This document shows positions 1 to 9,700 of a stretch of DNA of 64,000 nucleotides, piece by piece. The notes below the pieces were generated by a model. That model was not told the DNA's origin and ran no database searches. It was given only the letters and a program-made list of their open reading frames with translations. Source of the DNA: Prochlorococcus sp. AG-402-N08. GTDB lineage: Bacteria; Cyanobacteriota; Cyanobacteriia; PCC-6307; Cyanobiaceae. The translations under genes and the position numbers were made by a program. The stretch's first letter is position 1, and the number at the start of each line of letters is the position of its first letter. Where the stretch lies: assembly GCA_003216535.1 (NCBI GenBank), contig QCIS01000003.1, forward strand, positions 62,001-126,000. Direction: 5' to 3'.

Positions 1-125
1 AAACCTCCTATTGCAAAGGAAGAAAAATAATACATCTATAAAACTAAAACTAGTTAGATAATATCAATAAAAATTAGGTGTTTTAAAAAAAATTTTGACT
101 CGAAGACAATTAGAGAATATCTGTT

Positions 126-353
126 CTAAGCTACTAAGGTCGAATCTTCATTATCAGCAGAAATTCTCATTCTCTCTTCCAACTTAGGGCCATATAATTC
201 ATTACCCCAGATTTCAACTCTTGAATCATTAGGGGCCATAAAAGTAAGAATGTCAGTAGGAAATAAAACTCTCTCTAAGAAAAAATTTGACGGGCCAATA
301 CATCTCAGAACTACCATTCTACAACCTTCATTTTTGTAAGAGAACTCAACCAT
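126..353 (-). CDS. DUF1830 family protein
   Basis: A 75-residue soluble protein that resembles the cyanobacterial DUF1830 family: an N-terminal Cys (C11) followed by a beta-rich stretch with the FLERVLFPTDILTF and APNDSRVEIW type segments that I associate with that family. No function is established for the family. It sits alone at the left edge of the window, upstream of the glucosylglycerate genes but separated from them by about 90 bases of AT-rich DNA, so it is probably a separate transcript. The ATG start gives the usual family length. The family call is from memory of the motif pattern; the existence of the gene is more certain than the name. Confidence 0.7.
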   Translation of the reverse strand: MVEFSYKNEGCRMVVLRCIGPSNFFLERVLFPTDILTFMAPNDSRVEIWGNELYGPKLEERMRISADNEDSTLVA

Positions 354-444
354 CCCTGAACAGTAAAATATAAATAATTAAACACCATTTAGTGTTAAAA
401 AAAATGTATAAAAAATTACTGAAAAAAAAAAAATTTAGAAAATG

Positions 445-1389
445 CTACAAATTTAATCCAGCCTCAACTAAATTTCTTTTTTGATCAATTAATAAAAGAG
501 CATAAGATTTTATAACATCAAAACTTTTATGCGGAATTGACACATTAAGCATTCTTAAGAAATTAGATAATTTTTCATTTTGAAGGGCGTTACCTTTATG
601 TAAAAACATTTCTTTTTCTTGATTTGTTTTCCACATATTCATATATTCAATCTTCAAAGGCTTTAAGTGCCAAATATTGTCTATTAAATTCCAAATATCT
701 AAATATTCGTTTAGATTATTTTGAATTTTTAGTACATAAGAAGATTCTTGAAGACTCAAATTTGTTGTATTTATGGATCGATCATTTATGTCAATAGAGT
801 ATGGTTTAATTCCTAAAAACCATCCCTCAAGAATTAATAAATCAGGATTATCTAATCTCCAATGAGATCTATCTCCTAAACCATTTCTTAAAGATTTATC
901 GAAAACTGGTACGTTTAATTCTCCATTTATCTTCCAATTTAATAATTTTTCATACATCAATTTTACTGAGTGACTACCAGGAAAACCTCTTGATACATTC
1001 CAAGGGTTATTCTTAATTGCTAATTTCATTTCATCTGATGGGAGATAAAAGTCGTCAATTGAAATAACCGCAATTTTGAAGTTTAATTTTAACGATATAG
1101 CTTCGAGCCATTTACCTAATGTTGTTTTACCTGTACCAGGTAGAGCTGAGATTCCAATTATTTTTCTATCAGAAAAATTATTTTGAAATTTATAAGACTG
1201 AGATAAAAGAGGTAAAGCTAAACCCCAAATCCAATCATCATTCACTTTTTTGTTCCAATATTGATCAATTGAAAGAATGTTTCTTTGATCATGCCAAAAA
1301 TTGAACCAATCATCTAAAGTTTCCCAACCAATATCAATAATTAATTTTTCAAATTTATCAAGAGGAAAATTAATATCTAAATCTTTCAT
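445..1389 (-). CDS. Plant-type D-glycerate 3-kinase
   Basis: P-loop kinase of 314 residues that probably phosphorylates D-glycerate to 3-phosphoglycerate. The Walker A motif GISALPGTGKTT lies at residues 79-90, followed by the IDDFYLP segment near 111-117, an RGFPGSHS segment and an ILEGWFLG segment, the pattern of the plant/cyanobacterial GLYK family. It starts only 4 bases after the gpgP stop and ends a three-gene minus-strand operon with a GH13 phosphorylase-like gene. In photorespiration GLYK closes the glycolate cycle; here the neighbours suggest it also recovers glycerate released from glucosylglycerate. The substrate is inferred from family and context. Confidence 0.75.
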   Translation of the reverse strand: MKDLDINFPLDKFEKLIIDIGWETLDDWFNFWHDQRNILSIDQYWNKKVNDDWIWGLALPLLSQSYKFQNNFSDRKIIGISALPGTGKTTLGKWLEAISLKLNFKIAVISIDDFYLPSDEMKLAIKNNPWNVSRGFPGSHSVKLMYEKLLNWKINGELNVPVFDKSLRNGLGDRSHWRLDNPDLLILEGWFLGIKPYSIDINDRSINTTNLSLQESSYVLKIQNNLNEYLDIWNLIDNIWHLKPLKIEYMNMWKTNQEKEMFLHKGNALQNEKLSNFLRMLNVSIPHKSFDVIKSYALLLIDQKRNLVEAGLNL

Positions 1390-1393
1390 CTTT

Positions 1394-2191
1394 CTAACTT
1401 ATTTCTAGCTTATTTATCAATTTATTGATTTCATTTTTCCAACCATATCCATTTGATTCAGAAGCTAAAGTAAATTCTAAATCTTTTAATTGATCTAGTA
1501 AAGTTAAATTAGGTCCGTCTGTTCCAGGAATAACAATTTTAATATCTGAGTTTAAAAGTAGAGGCAAATCATTTGGTGAATCACCCAAACCTATAATTTC
1601 AATATTTTCTATATTTGAATATTCTTTAAGAGCGTTTATTGCTTTACCTTTATTTGATTTTGTAGATAATAGATGACTCATTCTATTTCCCTTGAAAATA
1701 TCAACATTGAACTTTTTACAACAGATATTAATTTTCTCTTCTAGATAACTTGGCGGATTTAAAAATGGCATGCTCCAGTGTCTATCACGCATTAAGTCCA
1801 ATGAGTTACCTTTTAAACCAGTTAGCTGAGTGGCTTCTTGATCAGTGAGATTATTAAGAGGAGTAAGTTTGTAATCAATTTCTTTAGAAATAAAATTTAA
1901 GATTTCCTCAAGAAATTCGTATTTTATTCCAAGAATAATTTCTCCATTAACTCTATTAAGAGATTCACCATATATTGCCGCACCATTTTCAACAATATAA
2001 GGATCCGTTAAATTTAGTTCATTCCTAATAACTCTAACCTCTGATGCCGTCTTGCTTGTACAAAGAATTACGGGTATGGATAGTTTTTGGAGTGTTTTTA
2101 TAGTTTCCTTAGCAGGTGTTAAATCATATGAATGATCCATTAAAGTACCATCTACATCACTCACTACCCAAATAGAAGAATTTTCTATCAT
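1394..2191 (-). CDS. gpgP: Glucosyl-3-phosphoglycerate phosphatase (MPGP-like HAD)
   Basis: HAD-superfamily phosphatase, type IIB, of the mannosyl-/glucosyl-3-phosphoglycerate phosphatase family. It would remove phosphate from glucosyl-3-phosphoglycerate to give the compatible solute glucosylglycerate. The catalytic DVDGT sequence is at residues 12-16, the second motif includes LCTSKT, and the late acidic motif is GLGDSPNDLPLLL. I chose the ATG at 2191, which gives 265 residues and leaves 2 bases after the upstream stop; an earlier in-frame start at 2212 would overlap the upstream gene by 19 bases. The partner synthase gpgS lies divergently 1.8 kb away. Mannosyl specificity cannot be excluded from sequence alone. 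Confidence 0.8.
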   Translation of the reverse strand: MIENSSIWVVSDVDGTLMDHSYDLTPAKETIKTLQKLSIPVILCTSKTASEVRVIRNELNLTDPYIVENGAAIYGESLNRVNGEIILGIKYEFLEEILNFISKEIDYKLTPLNNLTDQEATQLTGLKGNSLDLMRDRHWSMPFLNPPSYLEEKINICCKKFNVDIFKGNRMSHLLSTKSNKGKAINALKEYSNIENIEIIGLGDSPNDLPLLLNSDIKIVIPGTDGPNLTLLDQLKDLEFTLASESNGYGWKNEINKLINKLEIS

Positions 2192-2193
2192 AT

Positions 2194-3954
2194 TTATAAA
2201 GCACCAAGCCAAATAACTTGAAAAGGATCAAGACTAATATTTTTCCAATTGTATTTAGTGGATGTTAAAAAATCTTGGGTATTGAAATCATTATCAATTA
2301 TTTTTGGTAGATCATTATCATTCAATTGATAATTAATTTTATTTTCAGTCATGTTATGGATTGCAAAAACAGACTCAGGACCTTTACTTCTTTTGATTAC
2401 AACAATATCACTTCTGCCTTTAGACAAACATTTCATTTCTGAACAAGGGTGAAATTGCCTTAATTCTGATCTGACATCCATAGCATTACGAAGATATTTT
2501 AAATTTTTATTAGCATTAGATTCAGGATTATTTAAAACCGATAAAAGATTGTCTAATTTAAATTTTTCTCTATTGAGGTCTCTTCTTTGACCAGTCATAG
2601 AAAATTTTTTAATATCATTTTCTGAAGCAAGTAAGGCTGGCAAATAAAAGGCAGGGACACCTTTCAGGGCCATAACTAGTAACTGAGTCAAGATAAATCT
2701 CTCAAACTGGAATCGATTAGAATCTCTACTGGAGTCTTCCATTGCGCTCCACCAACTAATATTCAATTCATAGGGTTTATCATCACCATTTGATAGACGT
2801 CTATGACTGACTAAGCCCCCTCTTTTTTCACAATTAATTAATAAATCTTTAATTCTCTGTTCATTCATTAAACCTTCAAGAGCTCTTAAACCAACGCCAT
2901 CATGTGATGCCGTGAAATTAAATAGTGTAGTAACTTCAGGTAATATCGGCCAATCAAAAATCCATGAATTTAGAATATCAGCTCTTGAAGTAATAATTGC
3001 CTCTAGGAGAAGAGGAGGCAATGGGAAATTATATGCCATATGGGCTTCATCATCAGGGACCAAATAAGATAAATTTTCCTTCTGAGGAACGTTAGTTTCT
3101 GTAATTAAAACTCCATCGTCAAGAAGATTATTTAAAAGAACTCTTAAGAGTTTCACAATTGAATGAGCTTTTGGCAAATGTAAGCAGGTTGTCCCTGATT
3201 CCTTCCAAATAAAACCTACAGCATCAAGCCTAAACCACTTAATTCCATTAGATAAATAAGTAATAATTAAATTTAAGAACTCAATAGTCATTTTTGGATT
3301 ATGCCAATTCAAATCAATTTGATCTGGACCAAAAGTTGTCCAAACTTGTTTGGGACCATTTTCAGTATTTATTTGAGAAAACAAGGAGGAACTTCTTGGT
3401 CTAACAACATTTGACCAGTCAAGATTTTGTTTCGGTGAAAAAACGTTTGATATGCCTGGCTCTTGGGATTTAATAAATTGTTGAACCCATGGATGAGATG
3501 ATGAAACATGGTTTAATACCAAATCAGCCATCAAATCATGATTTTTAGAAATACTTTTGAGATCATCCCAACCACCAAATTTTTCTTCTAGAGAATCATA
3601 ACTTGACACTGCAAAACCTCCATCGCTTGATGATCTCAGAAAAGGAAGAATATGTACAACTTTAGAAAGACTGCCAAAATATTTACTTAACAACTCCCTA
3701 AGAGTTATTAATGTTGCCTGGCCATTTTTATAAATACTATCTGCATAAGTTATCAAAACCGAATGAGATTCATTCCACCTTTCCTTGTCTCTTATTTCTT
3801 CAAAAGCAGATTTCTCTGAGAAATCATCCAAAATCTGTAATAATTGATTTGAAATAAAATTAATTTCTTCTGTAGTATTATTTGAATAAATTGTTTTTAA
3901 CAATTTATCAATTTTTAATCTATCTAATTTTTTCTCTGAATCAATTTGCTTCAC
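2194..3954 (-). CDS. GH13 sucrose-phosphorylase-like enzyme, probable glucosylglycerate phosphorylase
   Basis: Family GH13 enzyme of 586 residues, similar to the sucrose phosphorylase subfamily. Visible motifs are DLVLNHVSSSHPW (region I), WFRLDAVGFIWKE holding the expected Asp nucleophile, LITETNVPQKENLSY holding the Glu acid/base, and FTASHDGVGLRAL holding the last catalytic Asp. Such enzymes are often annotated as sucrose phosphorylase, but characterised members of the subfamily split glucosylglycerate into glucose 1-phosphate and D-glycerate. The location beside gpgP, glycerate kinase and divergent gpgS makes that substrate the better guess. It is the first gene of the minus-strand operon. 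Substrate is inference; GH13 membership is secure. Confidence 0.75.
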   Translation of the reverse strand: MKQIDSEKKLDRLKIDKLLKTIYSNNTTEEINFISNQLLQILDDFSEKSAFEEIRDKERWNESHSVLITYADSIYKNGQATLITLRELLSKYFGSLSKVVHILPFLRSSSDGGFAVSSYDSLEEKFGGWDDLKSISKNHDLMADLVLNHVSSSHPWVQQFIKSQEPGISNVFSPKQNLDWSNVVRPRSSSLFSQINTENGPKQVWTTFGPDQIDLNWHNPKMTIEFLNLIITYLSNGIKWFRLDAVGFIWKESGTTCLHLPKAHSIVKLLRVLLNNLLDDGVLITETNVPQKENLSYLVPDDEAHMAYNFPLPPLLLEAIITSRADILNSWIFDWPILPEVTTLFNFTASHDGVGLRALEGLMNEQRIKDLLINCEKRGGLVSHRRLSNGDDKPYELNISWWSAMEDSSRDSNRFQFERFILTQLLVMALKGVPAFYLPALLASENDIKKFSMTGQRRDLNREKFKLDNLLSVLNNPESNANKNLKYLRNAMDVRSELRQFHPCSEMKCLSKGRSDIVVIKRSKGPESVFAIHNMTENKINYQLNDNDLPKIIDNDFNTQDFLTSTKYNWKNISLDPFQVIWLGAL

Positions 3955-4004
3955 TTTGAAAAAATCATCGAAGTATTAATACTATTCTGCACATCAATTA
4001 GAAA
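3955..4004. promoter_or_regulatory. Divergent promoter region with 12-bp perfect palindrome
   Basis: Only 50 bases separate the starts of the GH13 gene (minus) and gpgS (plus), so both promoters must overlap here or extend into the genes. A perfect 12-bp palindrome, AGTATTAATACT, sits at 3972-3983 in its centre. It has the GTA/TAC ends of an NtcA box but with 4 rather than 8 bases between them, so I do not call it NtcA. It is a plausible operator for a dimeric regulator that would control synthesis and breakdown together. Confidence 0.4.
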
Positions 4005-5231
4005 ATGGACTTTCAACAAGGGTTAATCACAACAATACATGAATATGGAGTTACAAGAAATTTACTTAAAGAATTAAACAAAAGTCTTAAAAAAAGATCA
4101 ACTAGCATTTTAATACCTTGCTTATATGAAGAGTTTGAGCGCCCGGCATTAAAAGATATAAGAGAAGTTTTAAAAAACCTTACAGAATTAAATGAATTAG
4201 TTATTGCTCTCTCTGCAAAAACTATTGAGCAAGTTAAAGCAGCAAAATCATTTTTTGACTCAATGCCATTTCCAGTTCACGTTCAATGGACTAATTCTCC
4301 CTCTGTAATAGAGCTATTAAAAAGCCAAGAAAAAAATGGGTTAGAACTTTTAGGAACTCCAGGTAAAGGATGGGCTGTTTGGCAAGGTATAGGAGTTGCT
4401 ACTAGAAAATCAGATGTTGTTGCTCTTTTTGATGCTGATATAAGAACTTTTAGTCCTTTATATCCTTCAAGAATGATACTTCCACTTCTAGATGAATCAT
4501 ATGGAATATCATATGTTAAGGCTTTTTACAGCAGATTATCCTTAGAAACGAATCAATTGCAAGGTAGAGCTACAAGATTATTTGTAGGTCCTTTATTAGC
4601 AAGCCTTGAGCAATTAGTTGGGAAGGGTCCCTTTTTACAATATCTTCAATCATTTAGATACCCATTAGCAGGTGAGTTTGCTTTTACTAAAGACCTTGCT
4701 ATGAATTTAAGAATACCTTGTGACTGGGGTTTAGAGATAGGTTTATTATCAGAGGTTTATAGAAACGTAAGAACCTCAAAAATAGCTCAAGTTGACCTAG
4801 GTTTGTTTGATCATAAACATAAGAATATTGGTAATTCCTCTAAAGAGGGATTGCAAAAAATGTGTACAGAAATACTTTCAAGTGTTTTAAGAGGTCTCAT
4901 GGAGCATCAAGCCGAGACCTTAACTAGTACTCAACTAGCAACTTTAGAAGTTCTCTACAAAAGAGTTGGAGAAGATCGTGTAAAACAATTTGGATTAGAT
5001 TCAGCAGTTAATCAACTTCCATACGATAGACATGAAGAAGAGCTATCAGTACAAAAGTTTGCGAAACTATTGAGACCTGCTACAGAAGATTACCTAGCTT
5101 GCCCTACGACACAGCAGTTACCAAGTTGGTCAAGAGTTCTATCTTGTGAGAACAAACTGCAAGATGATTTAGCTATTGCTGGGTCAAAAGACATAAAGAC
5201 TAGTGAAAAAGAATTAATTAAAAACTTCTAA
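4005..5231 (+). CDS. gpgS: Glucosyl-3-phosphoglycerate synthase
   Basis: GT-A fold glycosyltransferase (408 residues) of the GpgS family, which joins a nucleotide-activated glucose to 3-phosphoglycerate in the first step of glucosylglycerate synthesis. The nucleotide/metal site shows as [10 protein letters not shown] with the DAD motif at residues 143-145, preceded by the [10 protein letters not shown] segment near 117-126. Length and the N-terminal [17 protein letters not shown] block fit the marine cyanobacterial family. It is transcribed away from the phosphorylase/gpgP/glycerate-kinase operon and its 3' end overlaps ureC by 4 bases, convergently. Glucosylglycerate is a nitrogen-free solute, which fits a genome adapted to poor nitrogen supply. 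Confidence 0.88.
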   Translation: MDFQQGLITTIHEYGVTRNLLKELNKSLKKRSTSILIPCLYEEFERPALKDIREVLKNLTELNELVIALSAKTIEQVKAAKSFFDSMPFPVHVQWTNSPSVIELLKSQEKNGLELLGTPGKGWAVWQGIGVATRKSDVVALFDADIRTFSPLYPSRMILPLLDESYGISYVKAFYSRLSLETNQLQGRATRLFVGPLLASLEQLVGKGPFLQYLQSFRYPLAGEFAFTKDLAMNLRIPCDWGLEIGLLSEVYRNVRTSKIAQVDLGLFDHKHKNIGNSSKEGLQKMCTEILSSVLRGLMEHQAETLTSTQLATLEVLYKRVGEDRVKQFGLDSAVNQLPYDRHEEELSVQKFAKLLRPATEDYLACPTTQQLPSWSRVLSCENKLQDDLAIAGSKDIKTSEKELIKNF

Positions 5232-6937
5232 AGCAAAAAATACCTTTGAGCCATTGGAACTTCATCTAGTGGTTCACAAGTAAGAAGTTCCCCATCGGAA
5301 AAAACTTCGTATGTTTGAGGATCAACTGAAATATTTGGTAGTTTACTATTAAGTTTTAGGTGTGATTTATTGATATTTCTCGTATTTTCTACTGCAATAC
5401 ATTCCTTTTGTAATCCTAATTTTTTTGGAATATTTTGATCAATTGAATTTTTACTTAAAAAGGTAAAAGAACTCTTAGTTAAGGAATTACCAAAATTTGC
5501 AAACATAGGTCTACCATGAACAGGACCTGGAGTAGGTATTGAAGCATTTGCATCACCCATTTGGGACCAAACTATAGATCCTCCTTTAACAACTAATTCA
5601 GGCTTTACTGCAAAAAATGAAGGTTTCCACAATACTAAGTCTGCAATTTTTCCCTTTTCTATAGATCCAACATATTTATTGATACCATGAGCTATTGCAG
5701 GATTAATTGTAACTTTAGAGATATATCTCTTTACTCTGTAATTATCATTCCTATCAGAATCCTGTGACAGAGGTCCTCTTTGTACTTTCATTTTATGGGC
5801 AGTTTGAAAAGTTCTTGTTATTACTTCACCAACTCTTCCCATAGCTTGAGAGTCACTAGCGATAATAGAGAAGGCGCCCATATCATGTAAAATATCCTCT
5901 GCAGCAATGGTCTCTCTTCTTATCCTTGATTCAGCGAATGCAATATCTTCGGGGATTTTTGAATCTAAATGATGACAAACCATTAGCATATCAAGATGTT
6001 CTTCTAGTGTGTTTCTCGTAAAAGGTCTTGTTGGATTAGTACTACTTGGAAGAACATTTTTTTCTCCACAAATTTTAATAATATCTGGAGCATGACCTCC
6101 ACCTGCCCCTTCGGTATGAAAAGTATGAATTGTTCTTCCTGCTATAGCATTAATGGTATCTTCAACAAAGCCTGCCTCATTTAGAGTATCAGTGTGAATA
6201 CAAACTTGTACATCAAGGTTATCTGCAACATTTAAACAAGAATTTATAGTAGATGGAGTCGTTCCCCAATCTTCATGAAGCTTCAATCCGCACGCACCAG
6301 CTTCGACTTGATCAACAAGATTTCTTTCATTCGTTGAATTTCCTTTACCAAAAAAACCTAAATTCATAGGAAATGCTTCTGCAGATTGAAGCATTCGAGA
6401 AATATGAAAAGCACCAGGAGTACAGGTAGTCGCATTTGTGCCGGTTGCAGGTCCAGTTCCGCCTCCCAACATAGTTGTGATTCCTGAAGCAAGTGCTGTT
6501 TCAATTTGTTGGGGACATATAAAGTGTATATGAGTATCTATTGATCCTGCAGTAAGAATATGCCCCTCACCTGCTATGACTTCTGTTGAGGCGCCAATAA
6601 CAATATTAACGTTATCTTGGATGTCAGGATTACCAGCTTTACCGATTTCAAAAATCTTCCCATCCTTTAATCCTACATCCGCCTTTATTATTCCCCACCA
6701 ATCTACTATCAAAGCATTTGTTATTACAGTATCTACAGCTCCATCTCCTCTTGTAACTTGAGACTGTCCCATCCCATCTCGAATAACTTTGCCACCTCCG
6801 AATTTAACTTCATCTCCGTAATTAGTTAAATCTTTCTCTACTTCTATAAATAATTCGGTATCCGCAAGCCTTACTCTATCCCCAGTAGTGGGTCCGTAAG
6901 TTTGAGCATAAGTTTTTCTGTCAATTTTATAGGACAT
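5228..6937 (-). CDS. ureC: Urease alpha subunit
   Basis: Catalytic subunit (569 residues, normal length) of nickel urease, which hydrolyses urea to ammonia and carbamate in the cytoplasm. The nickel and active-site residues are all visible: H136 and H138 in DTHIHF, the lysine to be carbamylated at K219 in GLKLHEDWG with H221, H248 in CIHTD, H274 in [10 protein letters not shown], and the mobile flap CHH at 321-323. It is the last gene of a minus-strand ureABC run with only 4 bases after ureB. No key residue is missing, so it should be active once loaded with nickel by the accessory proteins upstream. Confidence 0.98.
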   Translation of the reverse strand: MSYKIDRKTYAQTYGPTTGDRVRLADTELFIEVEKDLTNYGDEVKFGGGKVIRDGMGQSQVTRGDGAVDTVITNALIVDWWGIIKADVGLKDGKIFEIGKAGNPDIQDNVNIVIGASTEVIAGEGHILTAGSIDTHIHFICPQQIETALASGITTMLGGGTGPATGTNATTCTPGAFHISRMLQSAEAFPMNLGFFGKGNSTNERNLVDQVEAGACGLKLHEDWGTTPSTINSCLNVADNLDVQVCIHTDTLNEAGFVEDTINAIAGRTIHTFHTEGAGGGHAPDIIKICGEKNVLPSSTNPTRPFTRNTLEEHLDMLMVCHHLDSKIPEDIAFAESRIRRETIAAEDILHDMGAFSIIASDSQAMGRVGEVITRTFQTAHKMKVQRGPLSQDSDRNDNYRVKRYISKVTINPAIAHGINKYVGSIEKGKIADLVLWKPSFFAVKPELVVKGGSIVWSQMGDANASIPTPGPVHGRPMFANFGNSLTKSSFTFLSKNSIDQNIPKKLGLQKECIAVENTRNINKSHLKLNSKLPNISVDPQTYEVFSDGELLTCEPLDEVPMAQRYFLL

Positions 6938-6941
6938 AATT

Positions 6942-7262
6942 TTAAGTATCTAAAGATCCGTTAACTAGTGAATTAAAACCATATGCATTTCTTAAACCTG
7001 AAAATGGAACTAATTTGACATCTGTCGTATCTCCAGGTTCAAATCTAATTGCTGTTCCTGCAGGTATGTCAAGACGCATACCAAGTGTTATTTCTCGATC
7101 AAAAATTAGGGCCTTATTAGCTTCAAAAAAATGAAAATGAGATCCAACTTGTACAGGTCTATCTCCAGAGTTAGAAACTGTTAATGTTTTAACTTCCTTA
7201 CCAAGATTTAGTTCGATTTCACCTCGATCAGGAATTATTGCGCCAGGAATTAAATTACTCAT
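6942..7262 (-). CDS. ureB: Urease beta subunit
   Basis: Small structural subunit (106 residues) of urease, recognised from the N-terminal [15 protein letters not shown] block, [19 protein letters not shown], and the [13 protein letters not shown] segment, all hallmarks of UreB. It packs against UreA and UreC in the (ABC)3 complex and has no catalytic residues of its own. It lies 2 bases after ureA and 4 bases before ureC, so the three are co-transcribed and probably translationally coupled. As in most bacteria, and unlike Helicobacter, ureA and ureB are separate genes here. Confidence 0.97.
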   Translation of the reverse strand: MSNLIPGAIIPDRGEIELNLGKEVKTLTVSNSGDRPVQVGSHFHFFEANKALIFDREITLGMRLDIPAGTAIRFEPGDTTDVKLVPFSGLRNAYGFNSLVNGSLDT

Positions 7263-7264
7263 AA

Positions 7265-7567
7265 CTAATTAATCGGATTGTGAATAGTAACTAATTTAGT
7301 CCCATCAGGAAAAACCGCTTCTATTTGAACTTCATCAACCATTTCAGGAATACCCTCCATAACTTGTGATTTTGAAAGCCAGGTAGTTCCCTCTGACATT
7401 AATTGGCTTACACTTTTTCCATCTCTAGCTCCCTCAAGAACTTGAAAACTTAAAAAGGCAATTGATTCAGGGTAGTTCAGCTTTAGACCTCGATTAAGTC
7501 TTCTTTCAGCTAAAAGTGCAGCAGAAAAAATCAATAATTTATCCTTTTCTTGAGGTGAAAGATGCAT
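7265..7567 (-). CDS. ureA: Urease gamma subunit
   Basis: The 100-residue gamma subunit of urease, with the family start [14 protein letters not shown], the [14 protein letters not shown] block and the C-terminal [20 protein letters not shown] sequence. It is structural, forming the trimeric base of the enzyme. It is the first of the ureABC genes on the minus strand and lies 50 bases downstream of ureD. That small spacer is AT-rich and has no obvious terminator, so one ureDABC transcript is likely. Confidence 0.97.
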   Translation of the reverse strand: MHLSPQEKDKLLIFSAALLAERRLNRGLKLNYPESIAFLSFQVLEGARDGKSVSQLMSEGTTWLSKSQVMEGIPEMVDEVQIEAVFPDGTKLVTIHNPIN

Positions 7568-7617
7568 AATAAAAAATTAATCTATAAATTCTTAAAAAAG
7601 GTTCTCTCTGAACATAA

Positions 7618-8520
7618 TTAATAATTCATAGAATCTTGTAAAGGCCATACACCCTGATATTTTGGCTCACAAAATCCACAAACAGATCTAATTTGTTTCC
7701 AAATACAAAAAAAACATTTCCTAGCATCTTGAGAAGAACTTCCTAGGAATCTTACAGAAATTCCATTTTCAAGAATTCCAATAGATAAATTACCTTCATT
7801 TTCATTGAAAATCTTTTTTACTTTCCCCACTAGATTATTTATTTTTGATTTAGAAAAATCTTTTTTGCAAATCCAAATTAAGGATCCAAATACGGGCATG
7901 TAATCCATGCCTGATTTGGCCACAAAACTTGCTTTAGTTAATTCAATTTGATCAACATATTCCCAATCATCATATAGATCATTATTTCTCATGATTTCTA
8001 ATTTGGACCTAAAAACTCCACTTTCAATAGACTCTCCAGAAGAAGATCTTCCAAGTCTTATTAAATCAGTAAATAAAAAACTTGAGGTTTCTGAAATAGA
8101 TACTTTAAACTTTTGATCATATAGACCATTAGCAAATATAATTGTTTCTTGAGGAAGATATTCCAAATGAGAATTCTCAAGAATTTTTATGAGATTTTTT
8201 TGCTTTGAAAAACTTCCTTTTGGATTAATTTTAGATCTTCCAACTGATCCATATACTTTCTGAGCTGAAGAAGTAGTCAACAAAACCTTAGAGTTTTTTT
8301 CAAGATTTACTTCAAACTCGAGCAAATCTCCTCCAACCAATCCCCCTGCAGTATGAAGAACAGGTAAAATACATCTACCTTCTTCATCATGAGTAGACTT
8401 TAATAACTTATAAGGAGAATTTGATTTAGATTTAAAGATTGTTTTATCAACATTTCCCAAACTTGCATTATTATTAAAAAAATTTAAGAAACAACTACCT
8501 TCCCATGAAGTTTTTATCAT
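7618..8520 (-). CDS. ureD: Urease accessory protein UreD
   Basis: A 300-residue urease accessory protein that with UreF and UreG forms the complex loading nickel onto apo-urease. Family signatures include [17 protein letters not shown] near residues 55-71, [13 protein letters not shown], the [15 protein letters not shown] segment, and [11 protein letters not shown]. UreD is the least conserved urease protein and this copy has many Asn and Lys, typical of the AT-rich genome. It is the promoter-proximal gene of ureDABC and starts 48 bases from the start of divergent ureE, so the two urease half-operons share a tiny promoter region. Confidence 0.93.
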   Translation of the reverse strand: MIKTSWEGSCFLNFFNNNASLGNVDKTIFKSKSNSPYKLLKSTHDEEGRCILPVLHTAGGLVGGDLLEFEVNLEKNSKVLLTTSSAQKVYGSVGRSKINPKGSFSKQKNLIKILENSHLEYLPQETIIFANGLYDQKFKVSISETSSFLFTDLIRLGRSSSGESIESGVFRSKLEIMRNNDLYDDWEYVDQIELTKASFVAKSGMDYMPVFGSLIWICKKDFSKSKINNLVGKVKKIFNENEGNLSIGILENGISVRFLGSSSQDARKCFFCIWKQIRSVCGFCEPKYQGVWPLQDSMNY

Positions 8521-8568
8521 AAATACTTTTCTTTAATTACTAAATTAAAGTAACCAAAAATTTTGATT

Positions 8569-9018
8569 ATGAGAATGAATAAACAAATAGTTGTAACTGA
8601 TTGGATTAAGGAAAAACCGCGATTAGGTTCATTTTTAAAACTTACCTTAAGTTCTGATGAAAGAAGAATCTTACGAGGTAAAAGATTAACTGATTGTGAT
8701 CAAGAAATAATTTTACAATTACCTAGAGAGGGAGAATTAAATGATGGAGATATTCTTTCAACTAATGAGTCCAATTTTTATGTAGAGATAATTTCCAAAA
8801 TAGAAAATTTAATTGAAATAAGTTCAAATTCTAAAATTGAGCTTATTAAAACTGCTTATCATCTAGGAAATAGGCATGTAGAAGTAGAAATTCAAGAAGA
8901 CATTCTTCTGACAAAAAGTGATTACGTTATTGCAAATATGCTTAAAAATTTTAATGTTGATATCGTAAATACCCAAAAAAAATTTTTTCCTGAAAGAGGT
9001 GCACATAATCATGAGTAA
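8569..9018 (+). CDS. ureE: Urease accessory nickel chaperone UreE
   Basis: Nickel metallochaperone for urease. The peptide-binding N-terminal domain and the C-terminal metal-binding domain with AYHLGNRHVEVE, containing the conserved metal-site His, are visible. The C-terminus is short (RGAHNHE), without the long His tail of Klebsiella UreE, so nickel storage capacity is small. I chose the ATG at 8569 (149 residues); ATG 8575 and TTG 8563 are in frame and also possible. The stop overlaps the ureF start by 8 bases, implying translational coupling. It is the first gene of the plus-strand ureEFG block. Confidence 0.93.
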   Translation: MRMNKQIVVTDWIKEKPRLGSFLKLTLSSDERRILRGKRLTDCDQEIILQLPREGELNDGDILSTNESNFYVEIISKIENLIEISSNSKIELIKTAYHLGNRHVEVEIQEDILLTKSDYVIANMLKNFNVDIVNTQKKFFPERGAHNHE

Positions 9019-9697
9019 AAGTCACTTATTAAAGTATTTATTAATAAGCCCTAACTTACCAGTTGGAGGATTTTGTTATTCTGAGGGAATGGAGAGTTTT
9101 CTTCATTGTAAAAATTTAAAAGACTCAAATTCGGTAAAAGAATTAATCATAAGTGAACTCAAAATTGGCCAGATAAGACTAGATGCAAAACTATTACTAG
9201 ATTTTTTTGATATTTTAAATGAGCTAAATGACGGCAAAAATTTAAAACGTAATTTGCAAAAGCTATTGAGTATGGACAAGTGGTTACTCTCATCAAAAGA
9301 CTCTCTCGAAATTAGAGAACAACAAACTCAAATGGCAAAATCTCTCTTCGATTTAACCAAAGAATTTGGATTTGAATATCCATATAAAAATAATAAAAAA
9401 AGCTCCTGGCCATTGGCGTGGAGTTGGGCTTGTTATTGTTTTGAAATTACGAAGTTAGAAATGGTTGAGAATTTTTTCTACGCCTGGAGTGCAAACCAAC
9501 TAAGTGCAGCATTAAGGATTATTCCTATTGGTTCAACAAAAGCACAATTAATTCAGAGAGATTTATTAGCAATAATTTCAAAAGTTTCTAAAGAAATTAT
9601 GGACAAAGAAATTGATGACATCTATTTTGGCAATGTAGGTTTAGCTATGTCACAACAAAATCATAATGACCTTTATACAAAACTTTTTAGAAATTGA
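9011..9697 (+). CDS. ureF: Urease accessory protein UreF
   Basis: All-helical urease accessory protein (228 residues) that bridges UreD and UreG and gates GTP hydrolysis during nickel insertion. Recognised from SPNLPVGGFCYSEGMES near the N-terminus and from AANQ/LSAALRIIPIGSTKAQ type sequence toward the C-terminus (ANQLSAALRIIPIGSTKA). I chose the ATG at 9011; a GTG at 8999 is in frame but lies deeper inside ureE. The gene overlaps ureE by 8 bases and ends 3 bases before ureG. Confidence 0.94.
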   Translation: MSKSHLLKYLLISPNLPVGGFCYSEGMESFLHCKNLKDSNSVKELIISELKIGQIRLDAKLLLDFFDILNELNDGKNLKRNLQKLLSMDKWLLSSKDSLEIREQQTQMAKSLFDLTKEFGFEYPYKNNKKSSWPLAWSWACYCFEITKLEMVENFFYAWSANQLSAALRIIPIGSTKAQLIQRDLLAIISKVSKEIMDKEIDDIYFGNVGLAMSQQNHNDLYTKLFRN

Positions 9698-9700
9698 TTT

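Noticed and set aside
1..30. Plus-strand reading frame from the left edge ending in TAA at 28-30 (nine residues, PPIAKEEK-like end)
   Set aside because: Could be the C-terminus of a gene cut by the window, but nine residues are too few to support a call.
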